In this document: positions 16,701 to 24,524 of the stretch, piece by piece | Position numbering within the stretch: position 1 is the stretch's first letter | Layout of the letters: the number at the start of each line of letters is the position of its first letter | Origin: Bacteroidales bacterium | Lineage (GTDB): Bacteria; Bacteroidota; Bacteroidia; Bacteroidales; ML635J-15 | Direction of reading: 5' to 3' | DNA length: 39,357 nt | Assembly (NCBI GenBank): GCA_028686735.1 | Contig: JAQUBO010000014.1 | Coordinates: 1-39,357 of the forward strand | Program-made: the position numbers and the translations under genes | Notes under the pieces: generated by a model | Databases searched by the model: none | Told to the model about the DNA's origin: nothing | The model's input: only the letters and a program-made list of their open reading frames with translations

Positions 16701-17858
16701 TTATTTTTGCGATATTAAAATTTTTTCAACAATTTTTGGATTAATGTTCTTGTTCTCTCCTAGTTTTATAAAGTTTTTATTTTCAAGCTTAGCACATATC
16801 TTACTTATTGCAGACTTAGGAATATCATAATCCGAAAGTCTCGTTTTTATGCCTAGACTATGAAAAAAATCTTCTGTTTTATATATTGCCATATCTATGG
16901 CAACATTGCTATCATTAACATTTATATCCCAAACGTTTTGTGCAAAGTGTAAAAGTTTTTCAGATTTTTCTTCTTTCATTACTGACAAAACTCCAGGTAA
17001 TACTATTGCAAGTGTTTGAGCATGATCAATGCCATACAGTGCGGTAATTTCGTGTCCAATAATGTGAGTACTCCAATCTTCTGGGACTCCTGCTGCAAGA
17101 AGTCCGTTAAGAGCCATAGTTGCAGCCCACATCAAATTCGCATTTGCATCATAATTCAAGCGATTTTCAAGTACTTTTGTACCTTCGTTTATTATCACTT
17201 TTAATAGAGCAGCCGAATATGCATCTTGAACTGCCGCATTAACAGGATATGTAATATATTGCTCAATTGTATGGACAAAAGCATCTATAATTCCATTGCT
17301 AATTTGCCTGTCAGGAAGACTGTACATTACTTCGGGTTCTAAAATTGAAAAAACGGGCATTAATAAATGGCTTCCAAAAGCTAATTTTTCTTTCGAAGAT
17401 ACTCTTGTAATTACCGCACCTCCGTTCATTTCAGACCCAGTGGCTGGAAGGGTAAGAATTGTGCCAATTTTTATTGCCGAGTCAAATTTTTCGTATTTTG
17501 AAAGCATGTTCCATGGGTCGTCTCCTTGATAATCTATTGCAGCAGCAATAAATTTTGAACCATCAATAACAGAACCTCCACCTACTGCTAGAATAAAATC
17601 AATATTCTCGTTTTTCCCAATTTCTACTGCTCTCATTAGTGTTTCATACTCGGGATTAGCACCAATTCCACCAAACTCAATTATATTTTTGTCCGAAAGC
17701 ATATCTATAACACGATCGTAAATACCATTTTTTTTGATGCTCCCTTTACCGTAAGTAAAAAGAATATTTTTATAGTTTTTTAATTCATCTTTTAAATTGA
17801 CAAATTGATTTTTACCAAAATGAATTCTTACAGGATTATAAAAAGTGAAATTTTCCAT
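16701..17858 (-). CDS. Iron-containing alcohol dehydrogenase (butanol dehydrogenase/YqhD type)
   Basis: NAD(P)H-dependent reductase of aldehydes to alcohols, group III alcohol dehydrogenase. The N-terminal half has the nucleotide-binding 'ILAVGGGSVIDGSKFIAAA'; the metal site is drawn from 'NGIIDAFVHTIEQYI' (Asp, His), 'WSTHIIGHEITALYGIDHAQ' (two further His). 'FYNPVRIHFGKNQ' at the start is typical of the YqhD/BdhA group. The 385 residues look complete. It lies 82 nt after lgt on the same strand. The aldehyde substrate cannot be deduced; a role in detoxification or fermentation is inference. Confidence 0.92.
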   Translation of the reverse strand: MENFTFYNPVRIHFGKNQFVNLKDELKNYKNILFTYGKGSIKKNGIYDRVIDMLSDKNIIEFGGIGANPEYETLMRAVEIGKNENIDFILAVGGGSVIDGSKFIAAAIDYQGDDPWNMLSKYEKFDSAIKIGTILTLPATGSEMNGGAVITRVSSKEKLAFGSHLLMPVFSILEPEVMYSLPDRQISNGIIDAFVHTIEQYITYPVNAAVQDAYSAALLKVIINEGTKVLENRLNYDANANLMWAATMALNGLLAAGVPEDWSTHIIGHEITALYGIDHAQTLAIVLPGVLSVMKEEKSEKLLHFAQNVWDINVNDSNVAIDMAIYKTEDFFHSLGIKTRLSDYDIPKSAISKICAKLENKNFIKLGENKNINPKIVEKILISQK

Positions 17859-17939
17859 AATTGTTTTATTTCTATTTGTTTAATATTTATTTATAAAATT
17901 TGGGTGAACCAGTGCTTTTTTTACGAATCAGATATTAAT

Positions 17940-18833
17940 TTAAGCCCCGTCTTCCAATTTTTTACTTTTGCCTTTTTTAAACCATCCATAACCTCTTCCC
18001 ATAAGAAACAATCCTAGTAGAATGAATGGTATCGAAAGTAGTTGTCCCATTCTAATTGATTCTGTCCATCCTGAGAACTCCACCTGATCAACTTTGGTAA
18101 ATTCAATAATATATCTAAATAAGAATAGTACAAAAACAAACCAACCTAAGAAAGTTCCTTCTTTCCATTTATTTATAAATTTTTTAAATACAATAAAGAA
18201 GATGATAAACATTATGAAATAGAAGATTGCTTCATATAGTTGTGTTGGATGCCTCACTGTCCAAAACTGTGTAAGGCAAGTTAAATCCATGGTATCGCAA
18301 TGTCCTGTCGCAGCATCAATGGCAGGTTGTAAATCTTCTCGATTACGTAAAAATTTAAAGCCCCAAGGTAGTGAGGTTGGTATTCCAATAATTTCTGAAT
18401 TTGCAAGATTTCCTAATCTAACCATACCTCCGGCAAACGGTATTATAAGAACTATTCGGTCTAATAAGCCAAGGAAATGCATTTTGTGTTTTTTGGAAAA
18501 AATCCAAACAGCAAGTAAAATCCCTGCAGCACCTCCATGACTAGCAAGCCCTCCTTCCCAAACTTTTAGTATTTCAATAGGATTAGAAAGATAAAATCCT
18601 GGATTGTAAAATAAACAATGACCTAATCGAAGACCAATAACTACTCCTATTATTATGTATATTGCCAGTTTGTCAATCTTTTCTTGCTTGTGCCCTTCCT
18701 TACGCATTACGCGTGAAATAATTAGGTATCCTATTAAGAAACCCATAGCTAGTAAAAAACCATACCAGCGTATTCCTCTCTCTCCAATATAAAACATTAC
18801 AGGGTCAATATCCCAAACTATAGATAATAGCAT
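17940..18833 (-). CDS. lgt: Prolipoprotein diacylglyceryl transferase
   Basis: Transfers diacylglycerol from phosphatidylglycerol to the lipobox cysteine of prolipoproteins in the inner membrane. Seven or so hydrophobic helices. The Lgt signature appears as 'GGMVRLGNLANSEIIG' (Arg-x-Gly-Asn, Asn, Glu), with the upstream 'EGGLASHGGAAG' containing the conserved His and the later 'HPTQLYEAIFYF'. The C-terminus 'KGKSKKLEDGA' is cytoplasmic-looking. Length 297. A CAAAAGTA (minus-strand TACTTTTG) at 18854-18861 could be its -7 element; no well-spaced -33 is seen. Confidence 0.95.
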   Translation of the reverse strand: MLLSIVWDIDPVMFYIGERGIRWYGFLLAMGFLIGYLIISRVMRKEGHKQEKIDKLAIYIIIGVVIGLRLGHCLFYNPGFYLSNPIEILKVWEGGLASHGGAAGILLAVWIFSKKHKMHFLGLLDRIVLIIPFAGGMVRLGNLANSEIIGIPTSLPWGFKFLRNREDLQPAIDAATGHCDTMDLTCLTQFWTVRHPTQLYEAIFYFIMFIIFFIVFKKFINKWKEGTFLGWFVFVLFLFRYIIEFTKVDQVEFSGWTESIRMGQLLSIPFILLGLFLMGRGYGWFKKGKSKKLEDGA

Positions 18834-18952
18834 AATAATAAATTTGTTTTATACAAAAGTAAGAAAATGATTTTAATTGAGTATAAATGATTGAAATTTG
18901 TTTTTTATTGAGGTTTAATTCGTTAATCCTAGGGGGATAATATTAATAATAA

Positions 18953-18983
18953 ATTGAAAATATAAAAAATAATATTATTTTTG
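18953..18983 (+). promoter_or_regulatory. Promoter of tRNA-Leu
   Basis: ATTG at 18953-18956, 19-nt spacer, TATTTTTG at 18976-18983. Transcription would start near 18990, about 5 nt before the mature tRNA. Confidence 0.55.
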
Positions 18984-18994
18984 CAGTCTTTAAT

Positions 18995-19078
18995 GCCCAG
19001 ATGGTGGAATTGGTAGACACGCCAGCTTGAGGGGCTGGTGCTCGCAAGGGTGTGCAAGTTCGAATCTTGTTCTGGGCA
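18995..19078 (+). tRNA. tRNA-Leu (anticodon GAG)
   Basis: Acceptor GCCCAGA (18995-19001) pairs with TCTGGGC (19071-19077), discriminator A. D-arm with GGTAGACAC, anticodon arm CCAGC-TTGAGGG-GCTGG giving anticodon GAG, a long class II variable arm (TGCTCGCAAGGGTGT) and T-arm GCAAG-TTCGAAT-CTTGT. All features fit leucine. CCA is not encoded. Confidence 0.96.
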
Positions 19079-19095
19079 CATTAATAATGTGGAAC

Positions 19096-19126
19096 GGCTG
19101 CAAAAACAGGTTTGTAGCCTTTTTTT
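19096..19126 (+). terminator. Terminator after tRNA-Leu
   Basis: GGCTGCAAA (19096-19104) pairs with TTTGTAGCC (19111-19119, one G-U) across a short loop, followed by seven T residues. Confidence 0.8.
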
Positions 19127-19248
19127 GTTTTGTGCTTAAGCCTGTTTTTTTGTTTTTGTATTGTTTATAAAGTTTTCTTATTATCTTTGTTCATTATTTT
19201 AACTATTTATATGTGTAACTATTATTTTTGTTAATAAATTAAACTTTT

Positions 19249-19695
19249 ATGGATAATACAGAGCTAAAAAACCTTTTAATGGATATTCCGATGAAACTGT
19301 GTAGGAATATGAAAGATACTTTTATAAAATCAATTTTAAAAGATTTAAATATGGATTTATCTGTACAACACTATATGATTTTAAAATTATTAGAGGGCAA
19401 TAAAAATTTATATGTTACTGAATTTGTGAGTGTTTTAAATATCACTAAACCTCAAATGACTTTACTAATAGATAGGTTGATAAATATGAAATATGTGAAG
19501 CGTGTAAATGATCATATTGATAGGCGAAAAATTTATATTTCTTTAACAGGAGAAGGTGAAAATGTATTGACTAAAATAAACAAACGTGTTAATGAGCAGA
19601 TAGATAGTCGAATTGGAGTATTAAGTCAAAGTGAATTAGATGTATTGGAAAATGGTTTGCAAATACTTCAGAAACTATGTTTAAATTGTAATTAA
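19249..19695 (+). CDS. MarR-family transcriptional regulator
   Basis: A 148-residue winged-helix regulator. The central 'NLYVTEFVSVLNITKPQMTLLIDRLINMKYVKRV' (in parts) is the recognition-helix region, 'DRRKIYISLTGEGENVLTKI' is the beta-wing with the family's D-R-R-x-h-x-h-x-LT-x-G pattern, and the long C-terminal helix dimerises. It sits 13 nt before the AhpD-like gene in the same direction, which it probably controls in response to an oxidant or small ligand (inference). TATCTTTG at 19182-19189 is a candidate -7 element with a nonideal upstream TTG. Confidence 0.92.
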   Translation: MDNTELKNLLMDIPMKLCRNMKDTFIKSILKDLNMDLSVQHYMILKLLEGNKNLYVTEFVSVLNITKPQMTLLIDRLINMKYVKRVNDHIDRRKIYISLTGEGENVLTKINKRVNEQIDSRIGVLSQSELDVLENGLQILQKLCLNCN

Positions 19696-19708
19696 AATTT
19701 TAAAAGAT

Positions 19709-20353
19709 ATGGGAGAAAAATCTGGGTTATCAGGATCGGTTATTCAAAGAGATGAGTTTAAACGAAAATTTAGTTTTTTGGAATTATATCGTTCTTTAGT
19801 CTTTGCTCCAAGGGCTATGTCAAAATTAATTGGAAATAATAAAAGTAAATTACTTGACAAACATTTTATAGAGCGATTACAATTAGCTGTAACCGAAGTA
19901 AATGGTTGTGCTGCATGTTCCTATCAACATACTAAAATGGCCTTGGAACAAGGTATGAGTAATGCCGAAATAACTAGTTTTTTAAGTGGTGATGGTGAGT
20001 TTACCAAGCCTGAAGAAGCAAAAGCAATAATGTTTGCCCAGCATTTTGCTGACTCAAAAGGGATTCCTAAAAAATATGCTTATGATTCTATTGTAGAAGA
20101 ATATGGAAAAAAAGAAGCTCGTATTATTCTTTCAGCCGCTCAAGTGATGATTGCAGGAAATATGTATGGGATTCCATTTAGTGCTTTTTTGTCAAGATTG
20201 CATGGAAAACCATATAAAGGTAGTTCATTATTTTATGAATTAGGCATGTTAATATTTGGCATTTTGCTATTACCTTTGGCAATTATTCATGGATTTTTAA
20301 GGGCATTGTTTGGATTACGTAATGAGAAGTTTGACAAATCTAAAGACGAATGA
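19709..20353 (+). CDS. AhpD-like carboxymuconolactone decarboxylase-family protein with C-terminal membrane segment
   Basis: Helical protein of the AhpD/CMD fold. The redox motif is 'VTEVNGCAACSYQHTKMA' with Cys67, Cys70 and His74, matching the alkylhydroperoxidase CxxC-x3-H. The core spans about 25-170. Unlike standard AhpD, residues about 173-205 form a hydrophobic hairpin or helix ('LGMLIFGILLLPLAIIHGFL') ending in charged residues, suggesting membrane attachment. The MarR gene just upstream fits redox-regulated expression. Exact substrate is unknown; peroxidase or thiol-disulfide activity is inference from the family. Confidence 0.86.
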   Translation: MGEKSGLSGSVIQRDEFKRKFSFLELYRSLVFAPRAMSKLIGNNKSKLLDKHFIERLQLAVTEVNGCAACSYQHTKMALEQGMSNAEITSFLSGDGEFTKPEEAKAIMFAQHFADSKGIPKKYAYDSIVEEYGKKEARIILSAAQVMIAGNMYGIPFSAFLSRLHGKPYKGSSLFYELGMLIFGILLLPLAIIHGFLRALFGLRNEKFDKSKDE

Positions 20354-20414
20354 TATTAAAACCCACTATATTATTTTAGAGTTTTTGATTGCATTTTAGT
20401 AAGAGTTAATCTAT

Positions 20415-21815
20415 TTAAGGACAAGTGCTAACATTTAAAGTTTGTGATGGTCCATTGCCACATGTGTTTGATGGTGTTACAATAATATCTCCATCTAAAC
20501 TTCCTGGAGTAACTGAAATAATATTACTTCCTTGACCTGAATTAATTGTCCAATCTGTTGGAACTTGCCACGTATAAGTATAGCCTTCATTAATTACCGA
20601 ATAATCAAAATTTGATGAGCCGCTAGTGTTTACGCTGATGTTATCGAACCAGACATAAAATGCATTTGAGTTATTATAGCCACAACTGGGTTCGAGATAA
20701 AATAAAATATTTGTTTTATTCCCAATGGCTGAAATATCAAATGTAACTACAACATGGGCACATGTTCTTTCTTCTGTAAATTGAAATCCTTTTCCGTTCA
20801 TTCCAGAGTCATAAGTAACATCAGTTCCATTTATTGTTACACTTGTGATATTATGTTTGTATTCACCGTCTGCCCACATATAAAATCTGCACCAATCATT
20901 GGGATGGCTTGAAAAATATGAGTGCGAAACATCAAAACTTATCGAAACTTCATCATTTCCAGAACAGTCCATTTCTGGTAATCTTAAGAAGTTTCCCCAA
21001 TGGTTGTTCCAACTGGATGCATAACCAGCACATCCTCCAGTACATCCTCCAGTCGCTGAAAAAGCAATTGGAGGATGATAATCTGGTGCAAACCAAATGT
21101 TAGTGCTACTTGGACTAGTACCATGAGTTAGAACATCAGAATTAAATTCTTGAATAGTACTAATAGGACTAGAACCGCAAGCATAGCTTTCACCACTTAT
21201 TGCTGATGGTATTGTTGGTAGCGGTATAATATTAAGAGTTGCTGCATTACTTACAGCAGGTGGTGGTGTATTTCCTGTTACAATACAACGGTATAGCCAC
21301 CCATTATTTCCAGCAACAATTCCACTTAGGTTAATTGTGGCTGTGGTGTAATTACTATAAACAGGATTTGTTCCTGCTGATGAAATGTTTTGCCAATCGC
21401 TTCCTGTATTTACCTGCCATTGATAAGTTACTCCTTCAGTTGCTGACACAGAAAATGATGCATTTGAGCCAGCACATTCCGAAACGTTTGCTGGTTGAGT
21501 TTCAATTATTAAACTTGATGTGCTTACACCTCCACAAAGGCTTAACCATAATGCTCCATCATAATAATTTATGCAGCCCTCAGAGATATTATAGATAATT
21601 AGTCCTGTTGCAGGATTGTTAATTGCATCGCGTTGAATTTGAGTTAAGCGGGGTGGTAAAAAGCCCGACTCGTTAGACTGTAGCTCTAATAATGCTGATG
21701 CGTCAGGTGTATCTGTATTAATACCAACATTTTGCGAGTATAAGCTTGAAAATATAAACACAAAATTAACTATAAAAAGTACTCTAATTTGATTCTTTGA
21801 TTTAGCGAAAATCAT
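20415..21815 (-). CDS. Secreted surface protein with Ig-like/PKD-like domains
   Basis: Signal peptide (about 1-28, ending SSLYSQ). The mature N-terminus 'NVGINTDTPDASALLELQS' and 'GFLPPRLTQIQRDAINNPAT' are a common motif of Bacteroidota exported proteins. Next comes an Ig-like region ('IETQPANVSECAGSNASFSV', 'YQWQVNTGSDWQNIS'), then a cysteine-containing beta-rich segment of about 190 residues ('APDYHPPIAFSATGGCTGG', 'FYLEPSCGYNNSNAFYVWFD') that resembles a jelly-roll carbohydrate-binding fold, and a PKD-like end ('YTYTWQVPTDWTINSGQG'). It ends at 'LNVSTCP' with no T9SS sorting domain or C-terminal anchor. Function unknown; adhesion or binding is a guess. Confidence 0.78.
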   Translation of the reverse strand: MIFAKSKNQIRVLFIVNFVFIFSSLYSQNVGINTDTPDASALLELQSNESGFLPPRLTQIQRDAINNPATGLIIYNISEGCINYYDGALWLSLCGGVSTSSLIIETQPANVSECAGSNASFSVSATEGVTYQWQVNTGSDWQNISSAGTNPVYSNYTTATINLSGIVAGNNGWLYRCIVTGNTPPPAVSNAATLNIIPLPTIPSAISGESYACGSSPISTIQEFNSDVLTHGTSPSSTNIWFAPDYHPPIAFSATGGCTGGCAGYASSWNNHWGNFLRLPEMDCSGNDEVSISFDVSHSYFSSHPNDWCRFYMWADGEYKHNITSVTINGTDVTYDSGMNGKGFQFTEERTCAHVVVTFDISAIGNKTNILFYLEPSCGYNNSNAFYVWFDNISVNTSGSSNFDYSVINEGYTYTWQVPTDWTINSGQGSNIISVTPGSLDGDIIVTPSNTCGNGPSQTLNVSTCP

Positions 21816-22244
21816 ACCTTTGTTTTTATTAAAAAAAATATTATTCTAACTGCTTGTTTTACTTTAATGTTTCCCAAAAGTACCATAATATTTAATACTT
21901 CCAAAATCTTGTATTTGTTTTCTTGCTAATTTAAGCATTTTTTTATTTACTTTTTTAGTTTTTTATCACACACAAATGCTTAATATTCTAAAAAAATCAA
22001 TTTAGGTAGTGTATTTTGTGTTGATGTTGGTATTAGTGCAGGTATGTTAGTAAAAAAAATAGGTATATGTTTATGTTACTGTCCTTATTTGCGTCTGACT
22101 TTGGTTTAAAGCATTTACTTCAAATTGTTATTGAGAGTTTGTTTTGAGTATCCAGTTACTTTATTAGTTTTAGATGTCGATTTTAATTGACATTCAAGTT
22201 CAGACTTAGAGTTACCATGAGTTTTGCAAAGTGAATTACTTTCG
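21816..22244. other. 429-nt intergenic region, no gene seen
   Basis: Between two minus-strand genes. Apart from the promoter at 21875-21905 I see only AT-rich sequence, no convincing coding frame, tRNA or strong terminator hairpin. An unrecognised small RNA cannot be excluded. Confidence 0.5.
21875..21905 (-). promoter_or_regulatory. Bacteroidota-type promoter for the secreted Ig/PKD-like protein
   Basis: On the minus strand TTTG (21905-21902), 19-nt spacer, TACTTTTG (21882-21875): full consensus. Start near 21868, leader about 50 nt. Confidence 0.6.
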
Positions 22245-22694
22245 TTATTTGTTTGGTTTTTCTTGGGTTTTTACATCCCAGGCATTTTTGTACTTAAACG
22301 ATAATTTACCCCAATAGTCGGTACTGTATGCTGCAACACGGTCGATTGTAGCATCTACCTCTTCTTTTTGTAGATTGTCTGCCTCACGAAGATTAAGTAT
22401 ATAAATCCACCCCTCTTTTTTACATATCCAACAGCCATAAAGTGAGTAATTTATTTCAAGAAGATCAATTGCAAACTCTTCTTTGTTTTTATCAACCATT
22501 TTACATAAAGGGCTCATTACCTGAAAATAGTACTTTTCTGGGTTTGCAGGATATGAGAATACATCAACCCAAATAGTTGAGTTTTTGTATTTAAATGTCC
22601 ATTGTCCTTCTTTTTTACCTTTTGCATTAAAAGGGTCAACTCCTATTTCTTTAATAGAGTTTTCAATATACTCGTTAAGGTGGTAAGGTATCAT
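22245..22694 (-). CDS. YbjN-like protein of unknown function
   Basis: A 149-residue soluble protein resembling the YbjN / type III chaperone-like fold: 'NEYIENSIKEIGVDPFNAKG' start, 'FKYKNSTIWVDVFSYP', 'EKYYFQVMSPLCKMVDKNKE', 'LLEINYSLYGCWICKKEG' and 'ATIDRVAAYSTDYWGKL'. The pattern of strands followed by a helix pair is that of the family, which has no settled biochemical function. No signal peptide. It lies downstream of the channel gene on the same strand, 78 nt away. Assignment is by overall pattern rather than a catalytic motif. Confidence 0.65.
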   Translation of the reverse strand: MIPYHLNEYIENSIKEIGVDPFNAKGKKEGQWTFKYKNSTIWVDVFSYPANPEKYYFQVMSPLCKMVDKNKEEFAIDLLEINYSLYGCWICKKEGWIYILNLREADNLQKEEVDATIDRVAAYSTDYWGKLSFKYKNAWDVKTQEKPNK

Positions 22695-22772
22695 AGCAGT
22701 ATTTTTTTACAAAAATAATATATTTTAGAATTGCACCATGCGATTTAATAATTTTTTAAGAGGGCATGTATC

Positions 22773-23807
22773 TCAATCTTTTATTTCTTTTATTATTTGG
22801 TTTAACTTATTGATTTGTTCAATTGTGCCAAGTGCAAACAGTTTGTCTTTACAGTAAATGATATAATCAGCATCGGGGTTTAATACATAAGTACCGTCAG
22901 CTTTTCTCACCCCAACAATGTTTACACCAGAAATATTTCTGACTTTTAATTCTCTAATAGTTTTTTGTTTAAATTCAGCACCTATGTTAGCGAATGAGAT
23001 CTCTTCTAGCCTTACATTGTTTTTTTCTTGCACCATAACGTGATCAAGAAATTCTACTACATCGGGCTGTGCAACAAGTTTTGCCATTCGTTGCCCTCCA
23101 AGTTTATCCGACATTATAATGTTTGTAGCTCCTGCTCGAAGTAGTTTTTTATCTGCATTATCGTCAGATGCTCGACTTATTATTTTTAAATCGGGATTTA
23201 TTTCGCGGGCAGAGAGGACAACAAAAAGGTTGTCTGCATCATTGGGAAGTGTTGTGATTAATGCTGTTGCTTTTTCTATCCCAGCTTCAGATTGCACATC
23301 TTCCTGCGTTGCGTCTCCTTGAATAAACATAAGGTTAGTATCCTCCATGATTTGTTTAATAAGGCTTTCTTTTTGTTCAATTATCAATACCTCGAAACCA
23401 TAACTTTTTGACTCTTTAGCTGCTTGTTTGCCATTGCGACCATAGCCGCATATAATAACATGTTGATTAGCTTTTTGTATTCTTTTATTCATTTTCTTTA
23501 ATTTAAAATAGTTGTGAAAAACACCATCCATCAGATATTTTGTTAGTGTTGTTAGTGCATAAGCAAAAATACCAAAACTGGAGATGATTAGAAACACCGT
23601 AAATATTTTACCAGTAAGAGACAAGGGCTGGATTTCTCTAAATCCTACAGTAGAAATAGTTATTATTGTCATAAACAAGGCATCAATTATTCTATATCCT
23701 TCAATAATACTGTAACCTGTAATTCCTACAATAATCATTAATACCAGAAAAAATATTGTTAGTCTGTTTGAGTTTGTGTTTGTGAATTTTAGTTTAAATC
23801 TACTCAT
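22773..23807 (-). CDS. Two-helix ion channel with TrkA-N and TrkA-C (RCK) domains
   Basis: Two membrane helices (about 16-35 and 68-90) flank a pore loop 'FMTIITISTVGFREI' (45-59). A cytoplasmic RCK unit follows: Rossmann 'HVIICGYGRNGKQAA' (115-129), acidic 'VLIIEQ', 'FIQGDATQEDV', and a TrkA-C domain from about 255. The overall architecture is that of ligand-gated K+ channels such as MthK or Kch. The filter reads TVGFRE where K+ channels have TVGYGD, so the second filter Gly is replaced by Arg57; ion selectivity is therefore uncertain. A 14-nt gap separates it from the small membrane protein upstream. Confidence 0.88.
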   Translation of the reverse strand: MSRFKLKFTNTNSNRLTIFFLVLMIIVGITGYSIIEGYRIIDALFMTIITISTVGFREIQPLSLTGKIFTVFLIISSFGIFAYALTTLTKYLMDGVFHNYFKLKKMNKRIQKANQHVIICGYGRNGKQAAKESKSYGFEVLIIEQKESLIKQIMEDTNLMFIQGDATQEDVQSEAGIEKATALITTLPNDADNLFVVLSAREINPDLKIISRASDDNADKKLLRAGATNIIMSDKLGGQRMAKLVAQPDVVEFLDHVMVQEKNNVRLEEISFANIGAEFKQKTIRELKVRNISGVNIVGVRKADGTYVLNPDADYIIYCKDKLFALGTIEQINKLNQIIKEIKD

Positions 23808-23821
23808 TTAAAAATCTTTTA

Positions 23822-24136
23822 CTATGTTAATTGAAAATATAGTAGAGCCATAAAACCAAGTAAGCCAACAAGCATAAGTATCTTTATCTGAGTTTTTTTA
23901 TTTTTTATTTCTTTCTCGTTCATTGGTCGAAGCCTATTTTTGCTTGCATATTTCTTTTCAATTGCCTCGCCTATAAGCATTCCTGCTAATATACCAACAG
24001 CCAATCCAATACCAATAATACTCATATTCTTGTAAACAATACTTAGTGGTATTCCTACGCCCGACATTATTATAAAACCAAAAAAAATACATAAGCTTTT
24101 AAAATAACCAAAGGGATACTTTTTTTCTTCTTGCAT
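23822..24136 (-). CDS. Small membrane protein of unknown function
   Basis: A 104-residue protein with about three hydrophobic helices (15-32, 36-56, 84-103) and a basic cytoplasmic loop ('EKKYASKNRLRPMNEKEIKN', 60-79). The middle helix is glycine-rich ('IGIGLAVGILAGMLIGEAIE'). No family recognised. It is transcribed just ahead of the ion-channel gene on the same strand (14-nt gap), so the two probably form one transcript and it may be an accessory to the channel (inference). CAAATTTA at 24153-24160 (minus-strand TAAATTTG) is a candidate -7 element. Confidence 0.7.
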   Translation of the reverse strand: MQEEKKYPFGYFKSLCIFFGFIIMSGVGIPLSIVYKNMSIIGIGLAVGILAGMLIGEAIEKKYASKNRLRPMNEKEIKNKKTQIKILMLVGLLGFMALLYFQLT

Positions 24137-24220
24137 AATTATCTATTTACTGCAAATTTACGTTTTTTTATTTAACAACTGATATATTTTACATTTTTAC
24201 AGAAAATTTACTAAAATTTA

Positions 24221-24394
24221 TGTTACGATTGAAATATAACGTCTCTGACGGGACTTCTAAAACCTTGACTACTTAGTTCTTACCGAAATAATATCCCTAC
24301 GGGACAAACACCGTTAGGTGTTAAATATTGGTAAAGTGGAACTAAGCCAATAAAGCAAAAAGTCCCGTAGGGACGTTATATTTCAATCGTTACA
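24221..24394. repeat. 174-bp inverted-repeat element (REP/MITE-like)
   Basis: Arms of about 36 nt, 24221-24256 and 24360-24394, are inverted copies differing by two substitutions and one indel; they include TACGATTGAAATATAACGTC. The 12-mer TCCCTACGGGAC occurs internally (24294-24305) and inverted in the right arm (24362-24373). A further hairpin AACACC-GTTA-GGTGTT lies at 24307-24322, and TTAGTTC/GAACTAA pair in between. The element could fold into one long hairpin. It encodes nothing and lies between divergent genes. Confidence 0.7.
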
Positions 24395-24524
24395 TGTTTT
24401 TTTCTAAAATTGAACCGGACAACAATGATAAAAATTTATGTTTTTAGTGTTTTATGCGAAAAAATATGTAAAAAATATTTGTATCTTTGTTTGTTAGAAA
24501 TCAAAATTACATATAAAAAGAGCT

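Noticed and set aside
22245..22694. Type III secretion chaperone
   Set aside because: The fold resemblance is shared with YbjN proteins, and no secretion genes are nearby.
24221..24394. CRISPR array
   Set aside because: The repeats are inverted and only two arms plus one internal copy exist; there is no regular spacing and no cas gene.
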